From Nostoc sp. CHAB 5844 (GTDB lineage: Bacteria; Cyanobacteriota; Cyanobacteriia; Cyanobacteriales; Nostocaceae), in assembly GCF_020829595.1 (NCBI RefSeq), contig NZ_JAIVFW010000029.1:1-64000 (forward strand): DNA of 64,000 nucleotides, in the 5' to 3' direction. A program made the translations under genes and the position numbers. The notes beneath the pieces were generated by a model. That model had not been told where the DNA came from. It saw only the letters and a list, made by a program, of their open reading frames with translations, and did not search any database. Positions 35,393-44,891 of this stretch are shown here, one piece after another; the stretch's first letter is position 1; the number at the start of each line of letters is the position of its first letter.

Positions 35393-35495
35393 GGGGCCGC
35401 GATTGGCGTTCGACTGCTCCGAAACCAACAAACGGACGGTTGCAGGAGTCGTGTACCCTTCGGGAAGGCAAAGCCTACAATTCCCGACGGCTCCA
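35393..35495 (+). ncRNA. tmRNA-like tRNA domain without mRNA region
   Basis: The 5' end GGGGCCG followed by CGATTGGCGTTCGAC strongly resembles the 5' end of cyanobacterial tmRNA (GGGGCCGCAATGGTTTCGAC). The 3' end CGGCTCC-A pairs with it in a 7-bp acceptor stem including a G3-U70 wobble, the alanine identity element. The T-arm-like stem TCGGG/CCCGA (35460-35464, 35483-35487) has an expanded loop holding a GGC-AAA-GCC mini-hairpin. The middle folds as CTGC-TCCG against CGGA-CGGTT-GCAG. Only about 100 nt, with no tag reading frame or pseudoknots, so it is a mimic or minimal tRNA-like domain, not ssrA. It heads the RNA array. Confidence 0.65.
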
Positions 35496-35601
35496 CTAAT
35501 TAAATAAGGTAAAAGGTAAAAGGAAAAAGAAAGAAAAGAATAGTTTCTATTATTTTTTGAAAACTTGGGTCTGTAGCTCTAACGGTAGAGATCCCGGATT
35601 T

Positions 35602-35725
<124 letters not shown>

Positions 35726-35792
35726 TGAGTGCAACTCTCACAGGGAGGGTATCGGTTCAATTCCGATCAGATCCACTAATACGAATTTGTAA

Positions 35793-36011
<219 letters not shown>

Positions 36012-36022
36012 AGACCCTAATC

Positions 36023-36205
36023 TTCCGTGTCTTAACACAAGAAGCATACATACACATTGATAACGGCCCTAAGGTAGTAAAATTCGAGCGATCGAACAAG
36101 CGAAGCATGAATTTTAAGTCTCTCGCAGATTTAGCGTGCGTGTCCACTGCCAACATTTGGTAAGAACGGCCGTAGTTGTAAAAAGCTGCTTGAACTTGCA
36201 CGGAA
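36023..36205 (+). ncRNA. Scaffold RNA copy 2 (carries permuted 23S helix 68-71 mimic)
   Basis: P1 TTCCGTGT (36023-36030) pairs with GCACGGAA (36198-36205). Internal loop CTTAACA / AACTT; P2 CAAGAAGC (36038-36045) pairs with GCTGCTTG (36185-36192) with one mismatch. The insert contains GATAACGGCCCTAAGGTAG followed by TAAAATTC (36059-36085), 23 of 27 positions as in 23S rRNA around E. coli 1916-1942. It also has CAAGCGAAGC (36097-36106), as in helix 68, and a segment at 36159-36181 like the 5' strand of helix 69. Relative to rRNA the order is circularly permuted. ACGGCC/GGCCGT and TAAAATTC/GAATTTTA helices close it. Confidence 0.7.
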
Positions 36206-36219
36206 TTATTTAAAACTTT

Positions 36220-36359
36220 ATTCCGCGCCCTAACTTGTAAAGCATACACACCATCCGGCAACGGATATGTAGGTTCGATTCCTACCGCTTCCACTGATGG
36301 AAGCGTGGCCTAATCGGTAAAGGCAATTGTGAAAACTGCTTTGCTAACTTGTGCGGAAT
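36220..36359 (+). ncRNA. Scaffold RNA copy 3 (carries circularly permuted tRNA)
   Basis: P1 ATTCCGCGC (36220-36228) with GTGCGGAAT (36351-36359); internal loop CCTAACT / AACTT; P2 GTAAAGCA with TGCTTTGC. The insert is a tRNA with halves swapped. First comes the 3' half: long variable arm ATCCG-GCAA-CGGAT, T arm GTAGG-TTCGATT-CCTAC, acceptor CGCTTCC and A73. A five-base CTGAT linker follows, then the 5' half: acceptor GGAAGCG, D stem GCC/GGC with GG in the loop. The acceptor stem has 7 perfect pairs. The anticodon stem (CACA/TGTG) is fused to the scaffold and the anticodon is absent, so the acceptor/T arm faces outward. Confidence 0.75.
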
Positions 36360-36509
36360 TCTAATTACAGAAGAATTCAGGAGTCAGAATTCAGAATTCA
36401 GCATACAAATAAGCTCTATACCTAGTTTTGATTCCTAAATTGTGTACTTTACTAAAGTTATTTGAAATCCGCTGTATTTAACTTAATCACATATACGGAG
36501 GTGAGTTCA

Positions 36510-37302
<793 letters not shown>

Positions 37303-37308
37303 AATTTT

Positions 37309-37436
<128 letters not shown>

Positions 37437-37537
37437 CTTTTATCTAAATAGAATTAAGGAGTCAGGAAGCCCAAATTCAGAATTGAATTCTCTATGACTA
37501 GCGAATGAATAAATGGGGTTAATACCCATCAATAATT

Positions 37538-37570
37538 GATTCTGACTTCTGACTTCTGACTTCTGAATTC
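37538..37570. repeat. STRR heptamer tract (TTCTGAC)
   Basis: Four TTCTGAC-type heptamers in the gap between scaffold RNA 4 and the bL12-like gene. A related CAGAATT tract is at 36374-36400. Confidence 0.75.
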
Positions 37571-37598
37571 TTTATTCATTATCAACTATGAGTTAATT

Positions 37599-37999
<401 letters not shown>

Positions 38000-38008
38000 C
38001 ATTATATC

Positions 38009-38119
38009 GGCAGTTGTTGCCGCGCCCCGATCGCAGAAGCCTACATAACTCTGCTCAAGTTATACACAATGCTTCTAAAACTTGCGCGGTGACTTTATCA
38101 CCCGGCGTGCAACACTGCC
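38009..38119 (+). ncRNA. Scaffold RNA copy 5 (anticodon-arm-like hairpin)
   Basis: Outermost helix GGCAGT-GTTGC (one bulged T) with GCAACACTGCC at 38109-38119. P1 CCGCGC/GCGCGG (38020-38025, 38084-38089). Internal loop CCCGATCG / AACTT; P2 AGAAGC/GCTTCT. The insert is small: ATAACT-CTGCTCA-AGTTAT, a 6-bp stem with a 7-nt loop having U at the position-33 equivalent. A side hairpin GGTGA-CTTTA-TCACC follows. It starts ten bases after the bL12 paralogue stop and 32 bp ahead of the Ro-like gene. Confidence 0.7.
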
Positions 38120-38135
38120 TCCTCATGCAACATAA

Positions 38136-39584
<1,449 letters not shown>

Positions 39585-39596
39585 GATCGGAATCTG

Positions 39597-39629
39597 ACAC
39601 TGCTCATTCATAGTTAATGGGCAGTGTTT
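39597..39629 (+). terminator. Probable intrinsic terminator after the Ro-like gene
   Basis: ACACTGCTCATT (39597-39608) pairs with AATGGGCAGTGT (39616-39627) over 12 positions with one wobble, a 7-base loop, then TTTAG. The T run is short, but position directly after the stop codon fits the end of the RNA/Ro transcript. Confidence 0.65.
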
Positions 39630-39800
39630 AGTAAATGTTTGAAGAAAGCTTGCTGAAACCATCCCACAACAAACTGAATCACTTAATGGCTCCTAAAGTT
39701 AATCAAGAAAAACTTACCTTAACTTTAGATGGCCCATACTTTATCTCAAAATATAAGCACCACTCCAAATAATTTTTAATATCCAGCCTAAGAGTTAATA

Positions 39801-40092
39801 CTAATTAGTAACAGAAAAAAGCATATAAACTAACTCTGGTCGCACTACTGCAAAATCTCTCTTTTCATCTCTTCCAACGATAGCTTTTTGCCCGTCTTGA
39901 ATTCTTCCCGCGCATTTTGAATAATTGCTAAAAACTCAGGATTAGTGCTGAGTGCGAGGGATTCTAGATCAATATCTTTAATGGCTGTGACAATGGCGAT
40001 CGCTTTTCCATTCATTGTGAAAACAACCGTCTCATCATTAAATTCTTCTGCATAGCAGATAAAGGTTTTGATGCAGTGGATAATTCAATCAT
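39801..40092 (-). pseudogene. Antitoxin-like gene (Phd/YefM-type), frameshifted
   Basis: Minus strand. ATG 40092 begins MIELSTASKPLS; after about 12 codons the match continues in another frame as YAEEFNDETVVFTMNGKAIAIVTAIKDIDLESLALS..NPEFLAIIQNAREEFKTGKKLSLEEMKRDF. The change of frame near 40055 implies a one-base indel. The second part runs open to TAG 39801-39803. The start overlaps the stop of the toxin-like gene at 40085, as in type II pairs. It would give only a short truncated peptide. Confidence 0.7.
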
Positions 40093-40315
40093 CTTCATCT
40101 AGCTTCACCTCTTGTCCTGCAATAAATAACCGATTGCCCTCTTTACGACCAACTGCCAAAATATGTACTACTTCAGGTTCATCCGCAGTCACTTCATAAA
40201 ATACCTTCACCAGCGGAGTCCCTCTAGTAACTGAGAACACGCAATGCTCTACCAACTTGCATGCAGGATTATATTCATACTTGGGAAGTGATAATAAGAT
40301 TAAAATTTTCCTCAA
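40085..40315 (-). CDS. RelE/ParE-like toxin, possibly N-terminally truncated
   Basis: 76 residues. The C-terminal half RGTPLVKVFYEVTADEPEVVHILAVGRKEGNRLFIAG looks like the final strands of a RelE/ParE-type toxin; the N-terminal part lacks the usual first strand and helical hairpin. It overlaps the stop of the membrane protein gene upstream. The cognate antitoxin gene downstream is frameshifted, so the module is probably dead. Confidence 0.5.
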   Translation of the reverse strand: MRKILILLSLPKYEYNPACKLVEHCVFSVTRGTPLVKVFYEVTADEPEVVHILAVGRKEGNRLFIAGQEVKLDEDD

Positions 40316-40707
40316 GTCTTGGATTTTAATAATTGTATGGCTTTGAATCCTTCTAATGTCTGACTGAAAAATACGAGGGGAATGAGTAAGCCAAATGGTT
40401 TACCAGTTTGAATCAAATTGTAAATGCCATTTAACACATTTAGCGACATTAATCCAACTGCAATACCTAATGCAATTTTGGATTTACGTTGGACAAAAAA
40501 ACCTAAAAATGTATAGAGTATGCCAAAAAATAAAAAGCCAATTCCTAATACCAAATCTTCAGCGTTTCGATGCTCATCACTTAAAATGACAGCAATGAAA
40601 ACTACTATACCGAAAAATGTACACAAAACACCAATTGCGTAAACTGCACGATAAGCAGATGCTAACTTTTTCCGCGACTCTGATAACTCTTGTATTTCTG
40701 TAGTCAT
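40312..40707 (-). CDS. Hypothetical membrane protein
   Basis: 131 residues with four hydrophobic segments (AIGVLCTFFGIVVFIAVIL, LVLGIGFLFFGILYTFLGFF, ALGIAVGLMSLNVLNGIYNL, LLIPLVFFSQTLEGF). The N-terminus is short and charged. No family recognised. It overlaps the toxin-like gene by 4 bp and may have been inserted with it between the Ro-like gene and its possible partners downstream. Confidence 0.6.
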   Translation of the reverse strand: MTTEIQELSESRKKLASAYRAVYAIGVLCTFFGIVVFIAVILSDEHRNAEDLVLGIGFLFFGILYTFLGFFVQRKSKIALGIAVGLMSLNVLNGIYNLIQTGKPFGLLIPLVFFSQTLEGFKAIQLLKSKT

Positions 40708-40943
40708 GATTTTTACTTTGATTGTGCAAATATAGCAATCCCAAATAGGAAATGAACATATTACATCCTCATATTCTTTGCGCCTTTGCGTAAGATTTGA
40801 ATACCTTCTTGTTTACAACCTATTTAAACTTGCTGTAATTGCCTTCTGTTTTTCTTAATTTAATGTCTAATTTAGCGCTATATCATTTATATACTTAAAT
40901 TTTATAAAAAACTTATGTAATTTTGCGTAAATCACTCCTTGCC

Positions 40944-41771
40944 ATGACTAACATCCGTAAGCTAATTAACCAAATTGCTAGTGCAGAAGCCGAGTTATTT
41001 ACTACCCAATTTCTCGCGCCATGCGTTAAAGGTGGACGAGTTCGCACAAAGGTAGCTGGAATGGTTTACACCTTCACACCAAAGCCTGGTAAATTTGAAG
41101 GCTGGGGCATTTTTCAGCCTGTAGATGTGAAGACAGCAACGGTTGTAGAAGAAGCAGACTTACCCCAAATCGCGGAATATCTGCAACACTTTCCCCAGAT
41201 ACGGCTGCGGTTAGCACACCAACTGCAAGGACGAACTTGGTTAGCATACCCTGTGAATGAAGTAGATATGCGTCAACGGTTACAGGTAGTAAAGCCGATC
41301 GCAGTGCATCTAGTAACTGAGGGTGTGGTTTTTGAGCAAATTATCGCCCGTTGGAATGGACAGTCTTGCTGGTTTGAGGATATTGATCGCCGTACCGATC
41401 CGATGATTGTGGAAATTCTGCAATCTGCTGTTAAGCAACTCACTCCAGTTGAAGAATTGCAGTTTAGAGGTATAACTCCAGAAATCCGCACAGTCTATGA
41501 ATTAGCAACTAAGCGGATTGAGGGCTTCAATCAACCCCAACAAGATGAAAAGCGACTGAGAAAAGCATTGCGAATGGGTGGCGGTGAATTACACCAATTT
41601 CACGATCGCGGTGATTACTGGACAGTCGATTGGACAACTGCTGATGGTATTCGCCACAGTAGTGCGATCGCTAAAACTGATTTGACTGTAATCAGTTCTG
41701 GTATTTGTCTGAGTGGATATGATCGCGATTTTGACTTGCAATCATTAGTAGGTGTGATGGAACAACAGTAA
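40944..41771 (+). CDS. Conserved protein of unknown function, Ro-locus associated
   Basis: 275 residues from ATG 40944; the frame opens at 40923 without a better start. Seen: LINQIASAEAELFTTQFLAPCVKGGRVRTKVAGMVYTFTPKPGKFEGWGIFQPVD, then RTWLAYPVNEVDMRQRL and WFEDIDRRTDPMIVEILQSAV. The C-terminal part HQFHDRGDYWTVDWTTADGIRHSSAI is a small beta domain. No enzymatic motif recognised and no membrane segment. It lies 217 bp ahead of the ThiF-like gene on the same strand; together with the Ro-like gene they may form one functional unit (inference). Confidence 0.6.
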   Translation: MTNIRKLINQIASAEAELFTTQFLAPCVKGGRVRTKVAGMVYTFTPKPGKFEGWGIFQPVDVKTATVVEEADLPQIAEYLQHFPQIRLRLAHQLQGRTWLAYPVNEVDMRQRLQVVKPIAVHLVTEGVVFEQIIARWNGQSCWFEDIDRRTDPMIVEILQSAVKQLTPVEELQFRGITPEIRTVYELATKRIEGFNQPQQDEKRLRKALRMGGGELHQFHDRGDYWTVDWTTADGIRHSSAIAKTDLTVISSGICLSGYDRDFDLQSLVGVMEQQ

Positions 41772-41868
41772 CAACTAAAAAGTAAAAAGAAAATTGCTAG
41801 AAATTTCGGTAATTCACAATTACAGCATATTTTGGGTACATGAGGTACAAGTGTAAAACCCAAAACTA

Positions 41869-41898
41869 TGTAGAGACGTTACATGTAACGTCTCTACA
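41869..41898. repeat. Perfect 30-bp palindrome
   Basis: Arms TGTAGAGACGTTACA and TGTAACGTCTCTACA. Same class as the GTACAGACGCGATT palindrome inside cysS: a dispersed Nostoc-type palindromic repeat. Confidence 0.88.
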
Positions 41899-41988
41899 GT
41901 ATTTCACGAATATCGAAACTGCTGTATTTATCTTTACTTTTTTCTTTTGCTTTTTTAGTTTTTACTTTTAACTTGGAGCGAAGCGACA

Positions 41989-42627
41989 ATGAGTATCTTT
42001 TTTCACGAACAGCTTTATCGCAGCAATGCTGTAATGGCAAAGCTAAAAAACTATCCTATAACCATTTGTGGGGCTGGAGCATTAGGAGCTAACATTGCTG
42101 AAAATTTGGCTCGGTCTGGTTTTGACAAACTTGCAGTGATTGATCGCGATCGCATTGAGGAGCGAAATCTTTCCACTCAGCCTTACTACCGTTCTGATGT
42201 GGGAGCATTCAAAGCGAAAATCTTGGCAAATAACTTATATCGAGCCATTGGCACTAAAGTTGATGCTAAAACAAAGGAGTTAACAGCAGCGAATAGCGCT
42301 CAACTACTCAAAGATAGCCAGCTAATTATTGATGTCTTTGATAACAGTGTGGCACGTCAAGCAGTGAAAGATTATGCTGCTCAATTTAACATTCCTTGTA
42401 TTCATGCTGGGTTAGCCGCTGATTATGCAGAAATCATTTGGAATGACGTTTATCGCGTGCCTTCCGATATGAATGATGATGTCTGCGATTATCCTCTGGC
42501 GCGAAACTTAGTGATGTTGACTGTTGCTGTGACTTGTGAAGCGATCGTTTCATTTATTGCTACAGCACAACAGCGTAACTTCACAATTACCTTGAAAGAT
42601 CTAACTGTTCAATCTCTGTATTTGTGA
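41989..42627 (+). CDS. ThiF/E1-like adenylyltransferase
   Basis: 212 residues. A Rossmann start (PITICGAGALGANIAENLARSG), VIDRDRIEERNLSTQPYY (conserved Asp and Arg contacting ATP), KAKILANNL, and VFDNSVARQAVKDYA are the E1/ThiF adenylation core. A Cys in DDVCDYP may be catalytic. It is shorter than MoeB/ThiF and has no zinc CxxC pairs or rhodanese domain. Such enzymes activate the C-terminus of ubiquitin-like proteins; the small protein at 35811 is the candidate substrate (inference). Confidence 0.85.
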   Translation: MSIFFHEQLYRSNAVMAKLKNYPITICGAGALGANIAENLARSGFDKLAVIDRDRIEERNLSTQPYYRSDVGAFKAKILANNLYRAIGTKVDAKTKELTAANSAQLLKDSQLIIDVFDNSVARQAVKDYAAQFNIPCIHAGLAADYAEIIWNDVYRVPSDMNDDVCDYPLARNLVMLTVAVTCEAIVSFIATAQQRNFTITLKDLTVQSLYL

Positions 42628-43218
42628 ACAGAGTGGGCGACAGGTTTCTCTCTTGCCCTGCTAATAAGTGCATCTATACTCCAACCAAACGAATACCCTA
42701 CCTCTCTAAACTAGGCAGTCACAATATTGTTTCTCTATCGGAATACAAAAACTACTCTGACAAAGTTACAACTATTTCATCTTTACAACACTGAGAATTT
42801 ACTATAAAACACATGGAAAATTATTTTCTCTTTTATTAGTCAGAAAGCTATCTTTTACCAAAATGCACATTTTACTTTTATCAGAGTTAAATATAGGGGA
42901 TAACTGTTACTCTATTGCTTACCTCAAACGCTAAGCAGTAAGTAAAAATGCGATCACCTAATCTTGTAAGTTGCGTAACTTTGTTAATATACCAACAAGC
43001 GTACTAACAAAACAGTTTGATGTCATAACGACACAAGTAGAATCGCATCAATTATGTAGGTTGGGTGGAGCGAAGCAAAACCCAACATTAATATTATTTG
43101 CTACAAACAGATATTTTAGTGCGATCGCTCGTGCGTTACTTCACTAACTAGACAACTAGGCGATCGCACTATTCTGCTCCATGATTATAATACGCGAGGA
43201 GTTGATAGCTAAGGGGCA
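42628..43218. other. Intergenic region after the ThiF-like gene
   Basis: About 590 bases with no recognisable gene. Contains a half copy of the TGTAGGTTGGG/AACCCAAC repeat at 43055-43090 and several GCGATCGC sites. AAGGGG at 43211-43216 is close to the hicA-like start at 43219. Confidence 0.5.
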
Positions 43219-43460
43219 ATGCCAAAAAAAATAAGAGAATTGAAAGCAATGGTGGCAAAAGTTGGGTATATCTCCTTCAGCCAGGACGAGGCAAAGGAAG
43301 TCATACATTTTGGAAACATCCAATGCTACCGGAAGAACCTCTTACTATTCCTGGCAAAGATGGTGATGATGCTCCACTATATTTAGAAAGAGGTATTCAA
43401 GGAGTACTGAAAAAGTTGAAAGAACTCGAAAAACTTGCAAACGAGGAAGATGAGGAATGA
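43219..43460 (+). pseudogene. hicA: HicA-type toxin, frameshifted
   Basis: ATG 43219 begins MPKKIRELKAMVAKVGYISF; the match continues in another frame as QPGRGKGSHTFWKHPM..LTIPGKDGDDAPLYLERGIQGVLKKL with the HicA catalytic His in GSHTFW. The total of 242 bases is not a multiple of three, showing a one-base deletion near 43280. The end overlaps the hicB start (ATGA). The toxin is therefore likely lost while the antitoxin remains. Confidence 0.82.
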
Positions 43461-43687
43461 TCTATCGCTACAGCATGGTGATTCAATGGTCACAAGAGGA
43501 TCAACTTTTCTTGGTTCACTTGCCTGAGTTTCCCTGGCAACAATTTCATACTCATGGTAGAACTTACGAGGAAGCTGCCAAAAATGGTCAGGAAGTTATC
43601 GAAGCTTTTGTAGAAATGTTGATTGAAGATAATATACCACTGCCAGAACCCCGAATGCTGCCTACAAAACCGTTGCAAGTTGCTTAA
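43457..43687 (+). CDS. hicB: HicB-type antitoxin
   Basis: 76 residues: MIYRYSMVIQWSQEDQLFLVHLPEFP, then HGRTYEEAAKNGQEVIEAFVEMLIEDNIPLPEP, the partial RNase-H fold of HicB antitoxins. Without a C-terminal DNA-binding domain. The ATG overlaps the stop of the frameshifted hicA (ATGA). Confidence 0.9.
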   Translation: MIYRYSMVIQWSQEDQLFLVHLPEFPWQQFHTHGRTYEEAAKNGQEVIEAFVEMLIEDNIPLPEPRMLPTKPLQVA

Positions 43688-43870
43688 TTAGATTGTTTGT
43701 TGGTAGGTGTGTTGCTACGAATGTGGTTTGATTTTTCTATCATAATGTTACTTCATTAACGCACCCTACAAAATATGCAAGAGTAGGCGATCGCATTACT
43801 ACTTCTTCATATAATTTCAGCCAAAATGCTATTTTGAAAATAACCCTTGTTGAGTTGAGGTATTGTGTTT

Positions 43871-44626
43871 ATGACCATATCAGCTAACCAACTCAAAACC
43901 GAGATATTTTATCCCGACTCCGACGGCAAACCAATGGCGGAAAGCGACCCAGCACGCGATTATTTAATTTATGCAGTAGAAGCTTTAGATATTTATTTTC
44001 AAGAACGCAGTGATGTTTATGTGTCGGGAAATTTGTATATTTACTACAAGCAAGGTATTCCCAGTGCTGTCATTGCACCCGATGTGTTTGTTGTATTTGG
44101 AGTCGAAAAGAAAAAACGCACTAGCTACAAAGTTTGGCAAGAAGGTGGTAAAGTTCCAAGCTTTGTTTTGGAAATTACCTCTGCAAGTACCCAAGAAAAT
44201 GATGAAGAAGATAAACCGAAAAAGTATGCTCTTTTAGGTGTGCAAGAATACTTCCAATATGATCCAACCGGAGATTATCTCAAACCACAACTCAAAGGGT
44301 CGATATTGGTTGGCGGACAATATCAATCTCTAACAGCCAACTTTTTACCTGATGGAATACTGTCAATTCACAGTCAAGCTTTGAGTTTAGATTTGAGGTT
44401 GATTAATAGTGAACTACGATTTTTCGACCCTCAAACTGGCAAAAAACTGTTGAGTCACAAAGAAACCGAACAAGCACGACAACAAGCTGAACAAGCGCGA
44501 CAGCAAGCCGAACAAGCGCAACGTGATGCAATTCCACGATTGTTAGATTTGGGATTGAGTGTAGAACAAATTGCCAGTGCGTTGAGTTTATCAGTAGATG
44601 AAGTGAGTCACTTGATTCAAGAGTAA
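43871..44626 (+). CDS. Uma2 family putative endonuclease (DUF820)
   Basis: 251 residues from ATG 43871, two codons inside the GTG-started frame. PD-(D/E)XK-like features: IPSAVIAPDVFVVFG (Asp), PSFVLEITSAST (Glu), KKYALLGVQEYFQYD. The C-terminus has QARQQAEQ repeats in a coiled coil, typical for the long cyanobacterial members. The family is highly multiplied in filamentous cyanobacteria; biological role unknown. Confidence 0.88.
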   Translation: MTISANQLKTEIFYPDSDGKPMAESDPARDYLIYAVEALDIYFQERSDVYVSGNLYIYYKQGIPSAVIAPDVFVVFGVEKKKRTSYKVWQEGGKVPSFVLEITSASTQENDEEDKPKKYALLGVQEYFQYDPTGDYLKPQLKGSILVGGQYQSLTANFLPDGILSIHSQALSLDLRLINSELRFFDPQTGKKLLSHKETEQARQQAEQARQQAEQAQRDAIPRLLDLGLSVEQIASALSLSVDEVSHLIQE

Positions 44627-44891
44627 CGGAAAAAATCTGAAAAATACATAACAATAAAAAGTTAAAAATTAATATATTGCAACAAAGTTACTACGTAGAG
44701 TTACATACAAGTTCTGTATATCTTGAAATAGCAGCCATAAAGCTAATTTTATAGGTTGTAAAAAGTGCTACAGAGGCGAATATGATTCAAAATCACCAAA
44801 TTTGCCATGTTAGTTTTACCTGCACAAAGGGATTAATAGGTCAAGAGAATTCACATTCTCTTTACTTACTAGCCGATTGGTACGGTATGGG

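Noticed and set aside
36059-36085. Genuine 23S rRNA gene fragment or homing-endonuclease site from a decayed rRNA operon
   Set aside because: The rRNA-like parts are in permuted order, closed by their own helices, and enclosed by the scaffold seen in four other copies; a plain fragment would be collinear.
42628-43218. Further scaffold RNA copies after the ThiF-like gene
   Set aside because: I looked for the CCTAAC / AACTT loop with flanking helices and found none outside 35602-38119.
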